Notes: generated by a model not told the origin, from the letters alone. A stretch of DNA of 64,000 bases from Tetrastigma voinierianum (GCA_016808115.1 JAEQBH010003872.1:1-64000), one strand, 5' to 3'; counted from the stretch's first letter, positions 24,460-36,795 are shown. Numbers and translations are program-made.

Positions 24460-26107
24460 GATCCTTCCAATATGAGTCCTCAACGTAATCCATGTATTCT
24501 ACATTATAATCTGATTCAGTTATCCATTTGTGCTTTCCATACCGCTTAAATCTTTAAAGCTATTGTAAAAGTCACCAGAAAAGTAAACAAAAAGATGATG
24601 TGAAACAAATAACATAAATAGAAACCAAATTTAAAATTAGTATTAGAATAAACTACAATAATTCAGAACTGAAATAATATGGCTGATGTGGAAGGAAAAA
24701 AATGATGAGGTTGTTAAGATAATAATGGTGAATCAGAGCGATCACTGACCTTTATTTATTTATTTTTGACATGATCACGACCAATTTTAAACACAAAAAG
24801 TCTCACTGTGCTCTGTTCAGCTTTTTTATAGAATGTCAATAACCAAAACCTGATGGTGTGGGTTAATTCCAATCTCCTAATGGAGCGATATAGAGACAAG
24901 CAATTAACTGCCCTATGACAGACCAATGGCAAAAACACAAGCAAGGTGAATCTTCTTTCATTTAAAATGAATATATAAGTATGACAAGAAGAAAATTAAG
25001 AGAAAGAAGAAATAAAAATAGTTAATTCTGTTAGTGGTGTGAAGGCATGGTGAAGCCTAGCCCTCACTACACATTCTCTACGAAATGAAAATCTCTGTTC
25101 CGGAAAACAGGAAGACATGATATTGGCCATGTGAAAAAAAAAAAAAAAATCAACATTAAAAAAAAACAATCAAAAATTTTCTCATATTGAATTTGAAGTG
25201 CTGCTCATCATCTTTTCCTTCTTTGTTCTTGATGTGAAGGAACCTGTTTAAATTCGATTGACATTAAATTTCACACCATTTCAAACACTATGTTTTGAAA
25301 ACCATATTCTAATAGCTCAACAACACCGCTAATAAGCCAGACCTGAGAGCATAACAGACACACTGGCAGGAATTTAATCTTTTCCCCTTCCACGAGCATT
25401 CCCCAAAGAAATAATCTGGCAAACTGAGTTTGTAATCTGTGGTGAACTGGTTGCACCAAAATTACCAAATGATCGGTTACTGCTTAAATAATTCCATATC
25501 CCATGCTCTAGAATGAAAACAGAGTGTCAAATAGGGAATCTGACAAATCAAAGCCTCATGTCAAAAGAGAGAAATTGCTATTTATCAATCTTTCCACAAT
25601 TTTTGTAAATGGAAAATAATTTATTTATTTTTTTAAATCGAGAAGATGAAAAAGTATAAGAACAAAACCAATGACACCATTTTAATATAAGAGAAAATAT
25701 AAATTAAGCAAATCTGTAATAAAAAAATAATAAATTAAGCAAATCTATTGAACCTATAAAAATAAAAATGATAAGAACAGAAGCAAATGATACAACTAGC
25801 TACCATATAAATACGATAAAGGTAAAACTTAGCAACAGTGTTTGTAGAATATATTATGAAGACAAAAAAAGAAATTCTTGCTTCCGGATAAAGAAAAGAA
25901 TTCTCTACCTCTATCCTTTTAATATATAATGTTTTTAAAATTAAAATTTCTTTTAACCTTAATTGTTTCTCACCCTTTAACCTTAATTGTTTCTCAACTC
26001 TTTTATTTTATTTATGATTCACTTTTATGTTATTTAAAATTAATTTTTTGCAATTACTTAAAAATATTATTGCATTTTAACAATAATAGATATATATATA
26101 TATAGCA

Positions 26108-26155
<48 letters not shown>

Positions 26156-26163
26156 CAGGAGAG

Positions 26164-26196
<33 letters not shown>

Positions 26197-26389
26197 CATC
26201 TAATTTGAATTACCTGCCGTGAACTTTCACATGTCTAAACTATCAATAATCGTCCAATTAACTTCATTTTGCCTTTGACGTTCCTATTTACATTTTAAAT
26301 CAAGTTATAAGAATAATAAGTATAAAAGGGCAGAATAATGAAAGAGAAAAATAAATGTTTTTAGGTTAAAATAATATTAAAATGAAACC
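24460..26389. other. No recognisable gene; (TA)n at 26,089-26,192
   Basis: Right flank of the copia LTR. One minus-strand stretch near 25,480-25,370 could be a terminal exon (frame ending GNARGRGKD), but I cannot place it in a family. The right portion is AT-rich, resembles the flank at 60.9-61.3 kb, and ends in a (TA)n tract broken by AGCAG and AGAGCAGGAGAG. Confidence 0.5.
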
Positions 26390-27120
26390 CGTAACGTCGA
26401 AAAACCTTAGGGTTGGGTTACTATAGGAGTAAATTGAGATTTTAGTGGCAAAACCGTAATTTTGAGAAACTAAAACAACCTATGAAATAGTAAATTTTGG
26501 CTGCAGTATGTAAATCTCATTTCACTAATTTCCTAATTTTTCTTTTTACTCCACTCTCACCCCACACCCCTTGGAACCTTAGAAATCATTAGAGAGGAAG
26601 AAGGGAACGGCAAAACCGGAGATTGAAGGGTAGATTAGAGATCAAGCTCAAGATCTTCATCCCAACCAAGAATTTCGGGTAGGGGTTTTCTCTCATTCAC
26701 TTACATTGAGGCTAGGGTATTTATATATGTATGTTTTGGGCTATCAATGTCGTATATTTAGGATATGAAATCATTCTCTCTTAGTCTTTTTGCAAATATT
26801 ACATTTTTAAACAAAGTTAGGGTTGAATACCCATGAAATCCCTTTTCTTGTCTTAAAATTCCTAATATTTGAGAATTATGGATTTTCTTCTTAAATGTGT
26901 TCTTTGGGATTGATTTCTAAATCATAATGATTTGTGTTGAGTAGTAAAATAACGTGGTTACGATCTCTTGTATTTTCCTAATTGTTTATTGAAATTTCCT
27001 CACAACGTATTTGTGGATTTTTGAAAGATTGGCTTGTAAATTGGGGATTTATGGAATCATTGGTTATGGGTGATGATTATTAGTAGGATATGTTCTTGTA
27101 TGGTTGTTGAAATGGACATA

Positions 27121-27302
27121 AATGAGAGGTTCCTTGTAAGGATGCTCAATTCATTCTCAAAAGGTTCCCAGAAGGATGTCTCGGGGAATCACTACCATGA
27201 TGAGTGAGAGGTTCCTTGTAAGGATGTTCAATTCCTTCTCAAGAGGTTCCCGATAAGGATGCTTGAGAAACCAAGATAACATGGAGGGGGTGGAGGTTAC
27301 TG
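27121..27302. repeat. Left half of family C tandem repeats
   Basis: Two diverged units begin GAGGTTCCTTGTAAGGATG at about 27,126 and 27,209 and share TCAATTC.TTCTCAA.AGGTTCCC. They lead into CCAAGATAACATGGAGGGGG, the unit that continues on the far side of the nested element. Confidence 0.75.
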
Positions 27303-27967
27303 TAGTGATCCCCGAGCCCGACCCAACCCGATTGGCTGATCCGAACCGAAACCCGGGGACGCCCGACCGAAGCCATAAATCAAATCCATTTATCACATAC
27401 ATTTCACTAATATAAGCGTTTTCATTCTCAAATTTTTGCGGAAGCGATTTCAATTTGTGGCAAGCCCATAAACATTTACACATTCAATGCAATTCCTTTA
27501 CAAAATATGCATTTAACAAAAATGGCATTTTATGTCGTTTACAACATAATATCCAAAATCGTATTAAGATATAAGTACAAAAATAATTTTGGAGTTGAAC
27601 TCCCTTTGTTTACAAAACAATGTCATGCTCAAAAATGGTGAGGATGTATGTGACTCCGAGCATACCCTGAACTTCTATGACTGAGCTTCTCGACCTTGGG
27701 TCCGCTTTCAATAACTGTCTATCACTCGGTACCTACGCATTGATAAAACAATACGCTAAGCATTTTCATGCTTAGTGGTTCTATACAGTTCTCTATTCAA
27801 ATCCAGTTCAATACGAATCATGCATTTATCAAAATAATGCCTTTATACAATATCTATGTGTAATGTAAAAGATACTTATACAAATACACTTTTTAATATC
27901 ATTTTTCGGCTTGGCCAGGATTTCACATATGACTATAGAGTTTACCAATGCATTCAGCTAGTGAATC

Positions 27968-29910
27968 TGTGACGCCTCATTTCCCAGGGGTCCCGTTGAC
28001 CACCCCGCTAACCTCATGGAAACATGTGTGTCTCATATCATGAGACCTATACATGAGTAAAATGACCAATAGGTCCATCATCCATACTCATCCATACAAG
28101 TTTCAAAACTATACATTTCTATAGATTCAAGAGTACACAGCCACTCTTAATACAAAACATATATTAAAATTAATCAGTTCTAATATATACACAAACCATG
28201 AATCAAGGCCATAGTCCGACCCGCTTCATAATCCCGGCCTCTAAAGAGCGTCGTCTACCTGAGTACTTGAAAGGGAAATCCCACGACGGGGTGAGCAATG
28301 CCCAGTAGTTGAATTTTCCTACAAGGGCTACTCCCCACCTAAAATGCACATGCAATGGCACATCACAACATCCACATACCATACAATTCACGATGCATAC
28401 ATGGAATGATTTATATCATGCATGAAATGTTTCCATGCCCATACCCCGAGTTACTCACCAACTCCATCAAATATGCTCTATGCCAAGTGTGGCAATCGCC
28501 AATGTAATGGCAATGACATTCCAAATACCGAGCCTTTGCTCTGGCCAATTAACACCCAATGCATTTGCCAATGGGTAACCCATCCCAAGTCAACTCGACT
28601 CCTATCACTCAACTCTAAGTCTAAGTGATAAACATGACCATGTGTCTTCTCTCAAGCAACAGAACTGACACAATCAGCAGTCACTAACACCTATACGTAA
28701 CTTTTCGAATAGTACCGCGGTCTCACACTCCATTCTGGTCTCTCATACCTATGTGACCTTCGAGCAATACCATCGAGTCTCCTACACTGAGTTCCAAGAA
28801 CACCTAACACACATTAATTATTTCATTTCATAATTTGAACTATGAGTCTTTATTGATCGAATCCCAAAGACAAGTTTAACCTATCGCTCACCAAAAAGTG
28901 GTGAACAAACTATACCGTGGCACCCACACCCTAATTATAAGAGTGTCACTGCATGAATGCAATGATGCAAATTCATATAATTCAAACATTCATGTTAACA
29001 AATCAATTAGCATGCATTAACATATCATTTCCAATACACATTTCAAGCCATTCAATTCAAGCAATAACATGCAAGCAAAACACATGGACAAATTTTCAGT
29101 CCAACCATCAATCCGGACTTTTAATAGTCCCATAACAGTATGTGGGTTATCCAAATTTCGGGACAAACCCCCTCATTCAAAGACGGCTCCACTTCTTCGA
29201 ATCAAATCCATGGCCATTTCCTACCACAACACCCAAACCATTTTCATGGCCTTTTAAACTCGAAGAATATCCAAGCAGAGAAGACTCACCTCTTGAGTTT
29301 CGAAACTCCAATAATATCTGGTGGCCCACGCATAGTCCTTGCAGCGTAGACCAACTTTGCTTATTGCCTCGCCGGAGTTTGCCGGATCGATCACCGGAAA
29401 ATCTAGAGAGAAGGTAGACACTCTCTCTAAAACCTTTCCTTCCTTTCCTCTCTCCGTCTCTCTCTCTTTTTCCTTCTTCCCAAACAGGTTGGGAGAAGAT
29501 AGTGGTCAAGTGGGATGTCATCTCACTTGCCATATGTCCATTTCTCATTGGCTTCTTGGATTTCCTCCCTATCCACTTATCCTTAATAGTGGATTTCCTT
29601 CCAATGACATGATGCCACATGTCACCTATGGCCCACACTTGAGCTCATGTTTGACTCATTTTCATATGACACGGGCACCCTCTTGAGCCCAAATGTGCCA
29701 AGTGTCCAAAGACTACTCCCGGCGTCTCGAAAAACGTGAAATTCGACCGTTCGCACCCGACGAAATTCGACGCGGGTAGCTAGATTTCTCATGGTACAAT
29801 TCCAACGGTGAAGTCTATTTCGTCATCCGAGATCTAAAAAAATTCTGGATTTTGACCGAAATTACCATTTTACCCTTTTTCATAAAATTAGAATTTTCTG
29901 GAGTCTTACA
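27968..29910 (-). mobile_element. Family A solo LTR, copy 4
   Basis: Begins TGTGACGCCTC and ends GGAGTCTTACA. AATC precedes it and AATCT follows it, consistent with a 5 bp duplication whose last base coincides with the element's first T. It is 1,943 bp with no coding capacity, nested in LTR B. Its variable zone (about 28,680-28,800) contains degenerate units ending in GTCTC(A/T)(C/T)AC, related to the expanded array at 47.2-47.5 kb. Confidence 0.9.
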
Positions 29911-30186
29911 AATCTTGTCTTGTTTGTTGTTCAGTAGTAATGTAATTTCACATTCAATATTACAATCTCACATTGACTATAGAAACCCACACATTCATGA
30001 TGTGATTAGTTGGTGAATCCCGCCATATTTTTCATTCAGTAGTAATGTGATTTCACATTGATCCAATACGGCAGCCTTCATGACGACCCAAGCAGAATCC
30101 TGGGCCATGTCAGGTCATTCAATAAATACATTTCAAATCAATTTACTCACATGCAAGTAAATTCACTTATAGTTCAAATACACACA

Positions 30187-30231
30187 CATGTAGATATTTC
30201 ACAAACATTTCAAAATACTTATAATTCAAAT

Positions 30232-30298
<67 letters not shown>

Positions 30299-30313
30299 AG
30301 AAGAAAGAAGATA

Positions 30314-30377
<64 letters not shown>

Positions 30378-30650
30378 CACAAATAGAACTTGAAATGGGA
30401 ATTGAGTCACAGAGAACAGAACAGACATTTGACAAACATTTCGAATGCTAATAATTCAAATCAATATATTTATAGATTTCACAAATAGAACTTGAAATAG
30501 GAATTGAGTCACATAGAACAGAACAAACATTTGACAAACATTTCGAATGCTAATAATTCAAATCAATATATATATAGATTTCACAAATAGAATTTGAAAT
30601 AGGAATTGAGTCACAAAGAATAGAACAGACCAATTTATCGATCCCTTGTC
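30187..30650. repeat. 102 bp tandem array with (TA)n expansions
   Basis: ATTTCACAAATAGAA recurs at 30,374, 30,476 and 30,578, exactly 102 bp apart, with a partial unit before 30,240. Each unit ends AATTCAAATCAATATAT(TA)TAG. At the first junction this TA stretch has grown into two long (TA)n tracts (about 30,233-30,296 and 30,315-30,373) separated by a purine-rich word. Confidence 0.9.
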
Positions 30651-31811
30651 TCTTTGGATACTAGTCCTAGGTCAGATTGTCGTCTTTACCCGCACCTAGT
30701 CAAATACAATTCTCCACTCTTAATGGTTGAACAATTAATCATACTAAACGAATATCGCCGAGGCGGCGAGGTACGATACATTCTCTCTCTCGTATACTCC
30801 TATATGAACCCCCATTAAACCTTTATTAGGGTCTCTAAACAATCGGTGTACGAATACGGTGACTTAATAGAAAAGTAAAGGTACAAAACAGGTTGTTAAG
30901 CTTAATTCCAGACGGCACTCATTCATTGTGAATGGGTACCGATACCACTAGCCTTTAGTATCGGTACCATTCTCCCTCTGTGCTATGGGTACCAATACCC
31001 ACTTTTGGTACCGCTACCAAAGTGCAGGTTCCGCCCAGAAATGACAGATTTTGCCATTTCTCACTCATTTTTCTTCAATAAACCTCCTCAAATCCATCCT
31101 ACATCAAAACCCACCATGGAATCCACCCAAAATAACTCCAAAAGTGGTTTAGAATCAATAAAAACCTCTTTCCCGTTGTGGCTTTTCCTAAAATCAAAAT
31201 CACAAAAGTGAAGTAGTTGTGGTTTGTGTTCATACCTTGAATCTCTTCAAATCTTCTCTTGTAGGTTGCTTGATCTTTTAGAAGCAAGAAATGGGAAGAA
31301 ATCCCACCTAGAACTTGATCTTACCCAAGCCCTAGCCTCTTCTCCCCCTTTTCTCCTCTATTTCTCTCCAAAACGGGATTTGCTCAAATGAGCACCCTTA
31401 GACCATATTTCAATCTTAATCTGTTTTAAGTGTAAGGCCATGTTCTGCTTCCACAATTTAGTCTCATTTCTCATTTTTCCGCTCTTAATCCATTTTCATT
31501 TAAGTTCCAATTATTCCACTTTGCTCATTCATTCCTCATAAATTTTCACTTAGACATTTACATTAGTCTCAAATGACCCTTAGGTCCTCATTTTACCAAT
31601 TCCAAATTTGCCATTTTTTACACTTGGGTTAATTTTCGGGTTCAATCAATTCTCATTTAGCATATAATATTTGCATTTGTATTTTAGCCATATAATCATT
31701 TAATCAATATTCATTTAACAATTCCCGAAAATTACCCAAGTTGACTCAATTTATACCCGAAAAATATAATAAAATTATTATAAAATTCTTAGTGTATTTT
31801 GGAAGCATAGC

Positions 31812-32095
31812 TACTGCTAAGTATGCCACCTGCCTAAAAGATTCGTTGGGAATGGAAACCAAGATAATACAGAGGGGATGGAGGTTACTTTTAAGTATGC
31901 TACCGACCCAAGAGAACCTCGAGGGGGTGGAGGTTACTGTAAAGTATGCCACATGCCTAAAAGATTTGTTAGGAATAGAAACCAAGATAACATAGAGGGG
32001 GTGGAGGTTACTTTTAAGTATGCTACCGGCCAAAGAGAACCTTTGAGGGCAGGTTATCGTTAACATGCCACCTACCCAAAAGATTTATTAGAAAT
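31812..32095. repeat. Right half of family C tandem repeats
   Basis: Units of about 122 bp start AACCAAGATAA at 31,857 and 31,979 and share GGTGGAGGTTACTTTTAAG and the GTATGC(C/T)AC word. They continue the array interrupted at 27,302. Confidence 0.85.
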
Positions 32096-32617
32096 TGTTT
32101 ATGGTGAAATCGATTATTAATTCTTTTACGCGGTGTTCGTTTATTCATTTAGTTACTGTTTTTACATAAACCTGAGATTTGTTGAAATGTCACTGTTTTA
32201 TGTCACATTGTGTGTCTAAGTTATGTTGTTAAAAACAGACCGATCGCTTTCATATTTTTCTAAACCTTGTTCAGTTCATTGGGAGGATTTTCCTATTAGC
32301 TTCGTGCTCACCCCTACCTATGACCCTTTTCGTATTTGCATCTCTTTGAGGAGGGGGCAGGAGTCGAGGAACCCGGGCACTGGGAGGCTCCATCCGAAGG
32401 GAATCTGAATCCCGAGGTCCATCAAGTAAAGGAACTCATCTGAGACCATAGTAGTAAGGGAGAAGGCCTGATCCTAGCTTATTTTATGGCTTTGTAATAT
32501 TCTGGATAGAATATCCAGTTTTGTATGTGTACAGGAGAAGTTTTGTAATAAAAACTTATTTTTTTTTGGATCTACTCATTAAGGTGTTGGAAAGTTTCCT
32601 AGATTTAGTACGCTTAC

Positions 32618-32629
<12 letters not shown>

Positions 32630-32663
<34 letters not shown>
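32630..32663. repeat. (TA)n microsatellite in LTR C
   Basis: TA run of about 34 bases between CGCTTACATA and GAGGTTTAGGG. Confidence 0.95.
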
Positions 32664-32666
<3 letters not shown>

Positions 32667-32759
32667 GTTTAGGGTATTGAATTACCTGCGTTTAAGAGAG
32701 AGTAGGGAAAGCAGTAGCTTGTGAAAGGCCTAAAACTCATGACAGATGCTAGGTCACAC

Positions 32760-33510
32760 ATCGGCTTCCCGGTCGTGACCGAGTTTTGTTCTCAGGTCGC
32801 GACAAGGGTTCCCTGTCGCATAGTTCACAGGTTTACACTGGAAACCGTCAACATGGTTCCCATGCTGCGATGTGGTCCCTGCATGCGATAAAGGGTGTCG
32901 CTGATAAGATTTTGAATTGTGTCACGACAGTGGCATCTTATGTCGCATTACGTAGGGTATTAAGACTAACAAGCCTCGACATAACAAGGCAATTTTTGTG
33001 TCGTGACAGAGTGGGGTTAAGGCCAGTAGTTTCCATGTCGCAACAGAATATTTCTATGTTGCAATAGTCCGCTCAAGTGTGGACTTTATGTCGCGGGCTG
33101 CAGTGTTTATGTCGCAAATACGCCACAAAGCCGCATTTTCTTGTCGCGACAAAATGTTTTTATGTCATGATAGAGTTGGTAATGGTGGAGAGGTTTATGT
33201 CGCGACAGAGTTATGTTATGTCACGACTGAGTGTGGCCAAAGGGAGAGATTTGGTGTTGTAATAGTGGAATTTTATAAGTTGCATATAGTTGGTTTGGCC
33301 GAGAGATTGTCATGATTAGCATTTTTATGTCGCGAGCTGTGAGTTGGTTGGAGTAGAGAGAGTTTCCGTTGCGTCAGATGATTGTATGTCACGATAAAGC
33401 GGGACACGATAGAGACGCTCTATTACGCACGACAGGCCTTGAGTGCGAACGACCGAGACGCGCGCGACAGAGGGATTCTGTCGCGATAGAGATTTCTCTA
33501 TCGCGACAAA
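32760..33510. repeat. Array of degenerate TGTCGCGACA palindromes
   Basis: About two dozen variants of TATGTCGCGACAGAG occur at roughly 25-40 bp spacing. Clean copies include GTCGCGACAAGG (32,794), TTGTCGCGACAAAATG (33,141) and ATGTCGCGACAGAG (33,197). Many others differ by C to T or G to A at CpG sites (TGTCACGACA, TATGTTGCAATAG), as expected for decayed methylated DNA. The array ends in a perfect 14 bp inverted repeat at 33,479-33,508. Confidence 0.85.
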
Positions 33511-33934
33511 CTTGGATAGTAACTAAATAAAAAACCCTGTGGATTCTGGGGGTGTTACGCTTTTCAATATGCAAAGGTGAATTATTCAGCTAAATTAGAT
33601 AGAAAAAAAGAAAAGAAAGGAAGTAATGTTATAAATGTGCAAAAGAAATAGGATATCTACAATCATTTTTAATCTATTAAAATAAAATTTATAATTATTT
33701 AAAATAAGGGTGATTTGATTTTATCTAGAACGAATGATAATTAATCTCTTATATAAAGTATATTTAAAACTAAATTTTAAATTTATTATTAATGTTAATA
33801 TATTTTCTCATAATTTTTTGTTTGTAAATTATTATTTTTATAGAATATTTCTACCAAAATATCCAAAAAATAAAATATGAGGAGAATCAGAAATATGGGA
33901 GAGAAAATAAACAATAATATAGGAGAAGACTAAC

Positions 33935-34643
33935 CTTTCGCCACCTAAGGGTACTACGTACGTCTTTCATGCTTTCATTCTTGTCTTCAATCCATCTCAA
34001 TCTAAGTAAGTTCCTTAACTTCATAGGTTTATAACTTTGGGATTCTTTTCCATCAATTCCTTAGAAGCATAATCACACAGTTCTTAGGAGTTCATATTCA
34101 TACACATGCACATCTCTGTCTTTTAAATTTTGGAAGCTCTATATCAAATGAGATGGCACATGACCAAATAGATATGGACATCCATAAACCTCAAAGATTA
34201 GTAAATTACTGAAAGACTCAATTGGACTTTGAAGAGACCATATGTCCTTCAACTTGTGTAGATGATAGACGGATCATCCTCCTTAGTTTGTTTAGGAGAA
34301 TACATTGTGTGTTGCTCAAGTGTACGTGTAGCATATCCCTTAGATGATGCACATTGTTCTTTAACACTTCGGATTTCTATTTTGGGAGAATTCTATTATC
34401 TCCGTTTGAGTCTTTGATGACCAAACACACTTTTTAGGACTTCACAATCACCCAAAACCACCTCTTTCAAACTTTGGAACCTCCGTATCTAATGGAATGA
34501 GATAAGATCTACTAGATGGGGAAAAGTATGCACATTTAAGATCCGTGACTTATAGAAGATTTCGGGTGGAAATTAGGGATGCTACACGGTCTTCAACATG
34601 AAAAGACCATTGAGTTTTAATTCCTCCAAGTTTGGGAATAAAC
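33935..34643 (-). pseudogene. CNL receptor LRR exon, degenerate
   Basis: A 709 bp exon-like block on the minus strand, from a TAG acceptor at 34,644 (before GTTTATTCCC) to a GTTAG donor at 33,930-33,934. It encodes two LRR groups. The first has NLEELKLNGLFMLKTV, FPHLVDLISFH and SLKEVVLGDCEVLKSVFGHQ; the second has HKLKDIWSLQSPIESF, LLIFEVYGCPYLFGH and SFQNLKDRDV. At least three in-frame stops and a frame change prevent translation. It matches the exon at 5620-6044 in order and splice phase, so both descend from one ancestral receptor exon. Confidence 0.8.
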
Positions 34644-36795
34644 CTACAAATGAAGACAATTAAAATCTTACCATCATCCATCATAAATTATGATATATAT
34701 AAAAATATTCTTAAACATAAATTCATTAATCTCAACATTCACATCTTTCTTTGCCATCCTAGAAAGCATGAAAGCATAAAGAAACTTTTGCAAATCAATG
34801 TAAAAGAATCATTATGGTCGGTCATCAAGAGCTTTAGCTGGCAAGCAATAATTCACTGGCTCTTTATCATAGATATGTTTGATAAGCAATCATTTATTAT
34901 TTCATATTAAATCATACACATCCTTGGAGAAGTTAATTTTTTAAAAGAAATTATTTTTCCAGTTAAAAGTTGAAAATTTCTAGGATCGATTTTTGTTGTT
35001 ATTGTCATTATTTTTCACTCACAATATTATTTCTATTTCTTTATAAATCTTCTAAAACCTAAGAACTTTTTAAAGTCTCTTATTCAATTTGGATTTATTT
35101 CAATAATTTTATGTGTAGCTTTGGTTTTTTTTTTCTCCAAAAGTTAGTTATTTAGGGAATAAGATAAATAATTTTTATTACACTATACTAAAAATAAACT
35201 AAAATACAAAAGCATGTACAAATAAAACCAAATAGCCATCTATTTGGCCTCATTTTATCAAAATTATTAAATCCACTTCATTTGGTTGGCTTTTCTTGTT
35301 AACTTTTAATTTTTTTTATAAAACTTATAAAATATTATTAATATTTTAAGAATTTTTATTCAACCTAGACTTTTTCAAATATCCACAAATAAAATAATAT
35401 AATAAATTTCTCTCGTCTTTTATATTATCTCCTTTTTTTTAATGATATATTATCTCCTTTTTAATACATGTATAAGGTGGAATATAATAATATAATAAAC
35501 TAGCTCCTTATGGTGAACATATGCAGCTGAAGATGTTTGTTTTGTCATGCATGAGAGAACCCTAGATAAGAATCAAACTTGAAAGGATAAAGAGAACGAA
35601 GTTGTTTTTCACAATCACCCACAACCACCTCTTTCAAACTTTGGAAGCATCGCATCAAATGGGATGAGATAAGATCTACTACATGGGGAAAAGTATGCAC
35701 ATTTAATATCCGTAACTTATAGAAGATTTCAAATGGAAATTAGGAATGCCACATGGTCTTCAACATGAAAAGACTATTGAGTTTTAATTCCTCCAAGTTC
35801 GAGAATAAACCTACAACAAAGACAGTTAAAATCTTACCATCATCCATCATAAATTTATGATAAATATAAAATATTCCTTAAACATAATTCTATTAACTCT
35901 CAAATATTCACATCTTTCTTGTCATCCTTAGGAAAGTATGGAGTTACAAGAAACTTTTGCAAATCAACAATGTAAAAGAATCATTTTTCATGATTGGCTA
36001 TCAAGAGCTTTAGTTGCAAGGAATCATTCATTCTATTTCTTTTATCATAGATATGTTTGATAAGCAATCATTTATTATTTCAAATTAAATCATATGCATC
36101 CTTTAACAAGTTTTTTTTTTAAAAAAAAGAAATTAGTTTTCCAATTAAAAGTTGAAAATTTATAGGATCGATTTTTGTTTTTATTGTCATTATTTTTCAT
36201 TTACAATATTATTTCGATTTCTTTATGAATCTTCTAAAACCTAAGAACTTTTTAAAGTCTCTTATTCAATTTGGATTTATTTCAATAATTTTATTTGTAG
36301 CTTTGGTTTTTTCTCTCCAAAATTTAGTTATTTAGGGAATAAGATAAATAATTTTTATTACGCTATACTAAAATAATACTAAAATACAAAAGCATACAAA
36401 CAAACCAGATAGCCATTCATTTTATCTTCATTTTACATCTAAAAATTATTAAATCCAATTTCATTTGGTCGGGCTTTTCTTGTTAATCCTTTTATTTTTT
36501 TATAAAACTTATATAATATTATTATTATTTTAAGAATTTTTATTCAATCCCAGACATTTTTCAAATATCCCCAAATAAAATAAATATAATATATTCCTCT
36601 TCTCGCCTTTATATTATCTCCCTTTTTTAATGATATATTATCTCCTTTTTTAATACAAGTATAAGGTGGAATATAATATGAAATAAACTAGCTCCTTATG
36701 GAATATATGCAAATTAAGATGTTTGTTTTATTATATGAGAGAAACCCTAGATAAGACTCCTCAAACTTGAAAGGATAAAGAGAACGGTTGTTTTC
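34443..36795. repeat. Tandem segmental duplication, about 1.17 kb x 2
   Basis: Copy one is 34,443-35,609, copy two 35,610-36,795. Both start CACAATCACCCA.AACCACC inside the LRR exon, pass the exon acceptor (34,643 and 35,810) and the same AT-rich intron. They end with the block ACTAGCTCCTTATGG...GGATAAAGAGAACG.AGTTGTTTT. The copies differ by scattered substitutions and short indels. The second copy's LRR exon (35,810 to 35,610) is truncated at the junction. Confidence 0.9.
35610..35810 (-). pseudogene. CNL LRR exon fragment, second duplicate
   Basis: The minus strand from the TAG acceptor encodes NLEELKLN, MLKTMWHS, FEIFYKLRILNVHTFPH and SLKEVVVGDCE. It stops where the tandem duplication junction replaces the remaining LRR coding sequence, so the part encoding the second LRR group is missing. 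Confidence 0.75.

Larger units (their letters stand above)
27303..31811. mobile_element. LTR family B solo LTR, split by family A copy 4
   Basis: Inserted into the GGAGGTTACTG repeat of family C. TACTG is present on both sides (27,298-27,302 and 31,812-31,816), and the repeat's GTATGCCAC continuation follows only on the right. The left end carries GAGCCCGACCCAACCCGATTGGC. Without the nested LTR it is about 2.57 kb and encodes nothing recognisable. It contains a 102 bp tandem array with TA microsatellites (30.19-30.65 kb) and a doublet of GGTACCGATACC-like words near 30,940-31,020. The exact terminal bases are uncertain by a few positions. Confidence 0.75.
26390..33559 (+). mobile_element. LTR family C, split by nested LTR B
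   Basis: The outer element of a three-level nest. Its left part (26,390-27,302) runs from GTAACGTCG through a leader-like segment with repeated GGTTCCTTGTAAGGATG. Its right part (31,812-33,559) resumes inside the same GGAGGGGGTGGAGGTTAC repeat, passes GTGCTCACCCCTACCTATG and a long TGTCGCGACA array, and ends GGGGGTGTTACG. The two parts total about 2.66 kb, suitable for one long LTR of a Ty3/gypsy element. No internal domains are present. A target duplication was not recognised, so the outer limits are approximate. Confidence 0.65.

Noticed and set aside
25271..25500. Terminal exon of an unknown protein (GNARGRGKD)
   Set aside because: Too short and without splice or homology support; kept only as a remark.
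29177..29686. 115-153 residue frames on both strands inside LTR copy 4
   Set aside because: Not conserved as frames in other family A LTRs; no recognisable domain.
32786..33315. Overlapping plus-strand frames rich in CRD and SR
   Set aside because: They arise from the TGTCGCGACA array; frames overlap and end randomly.
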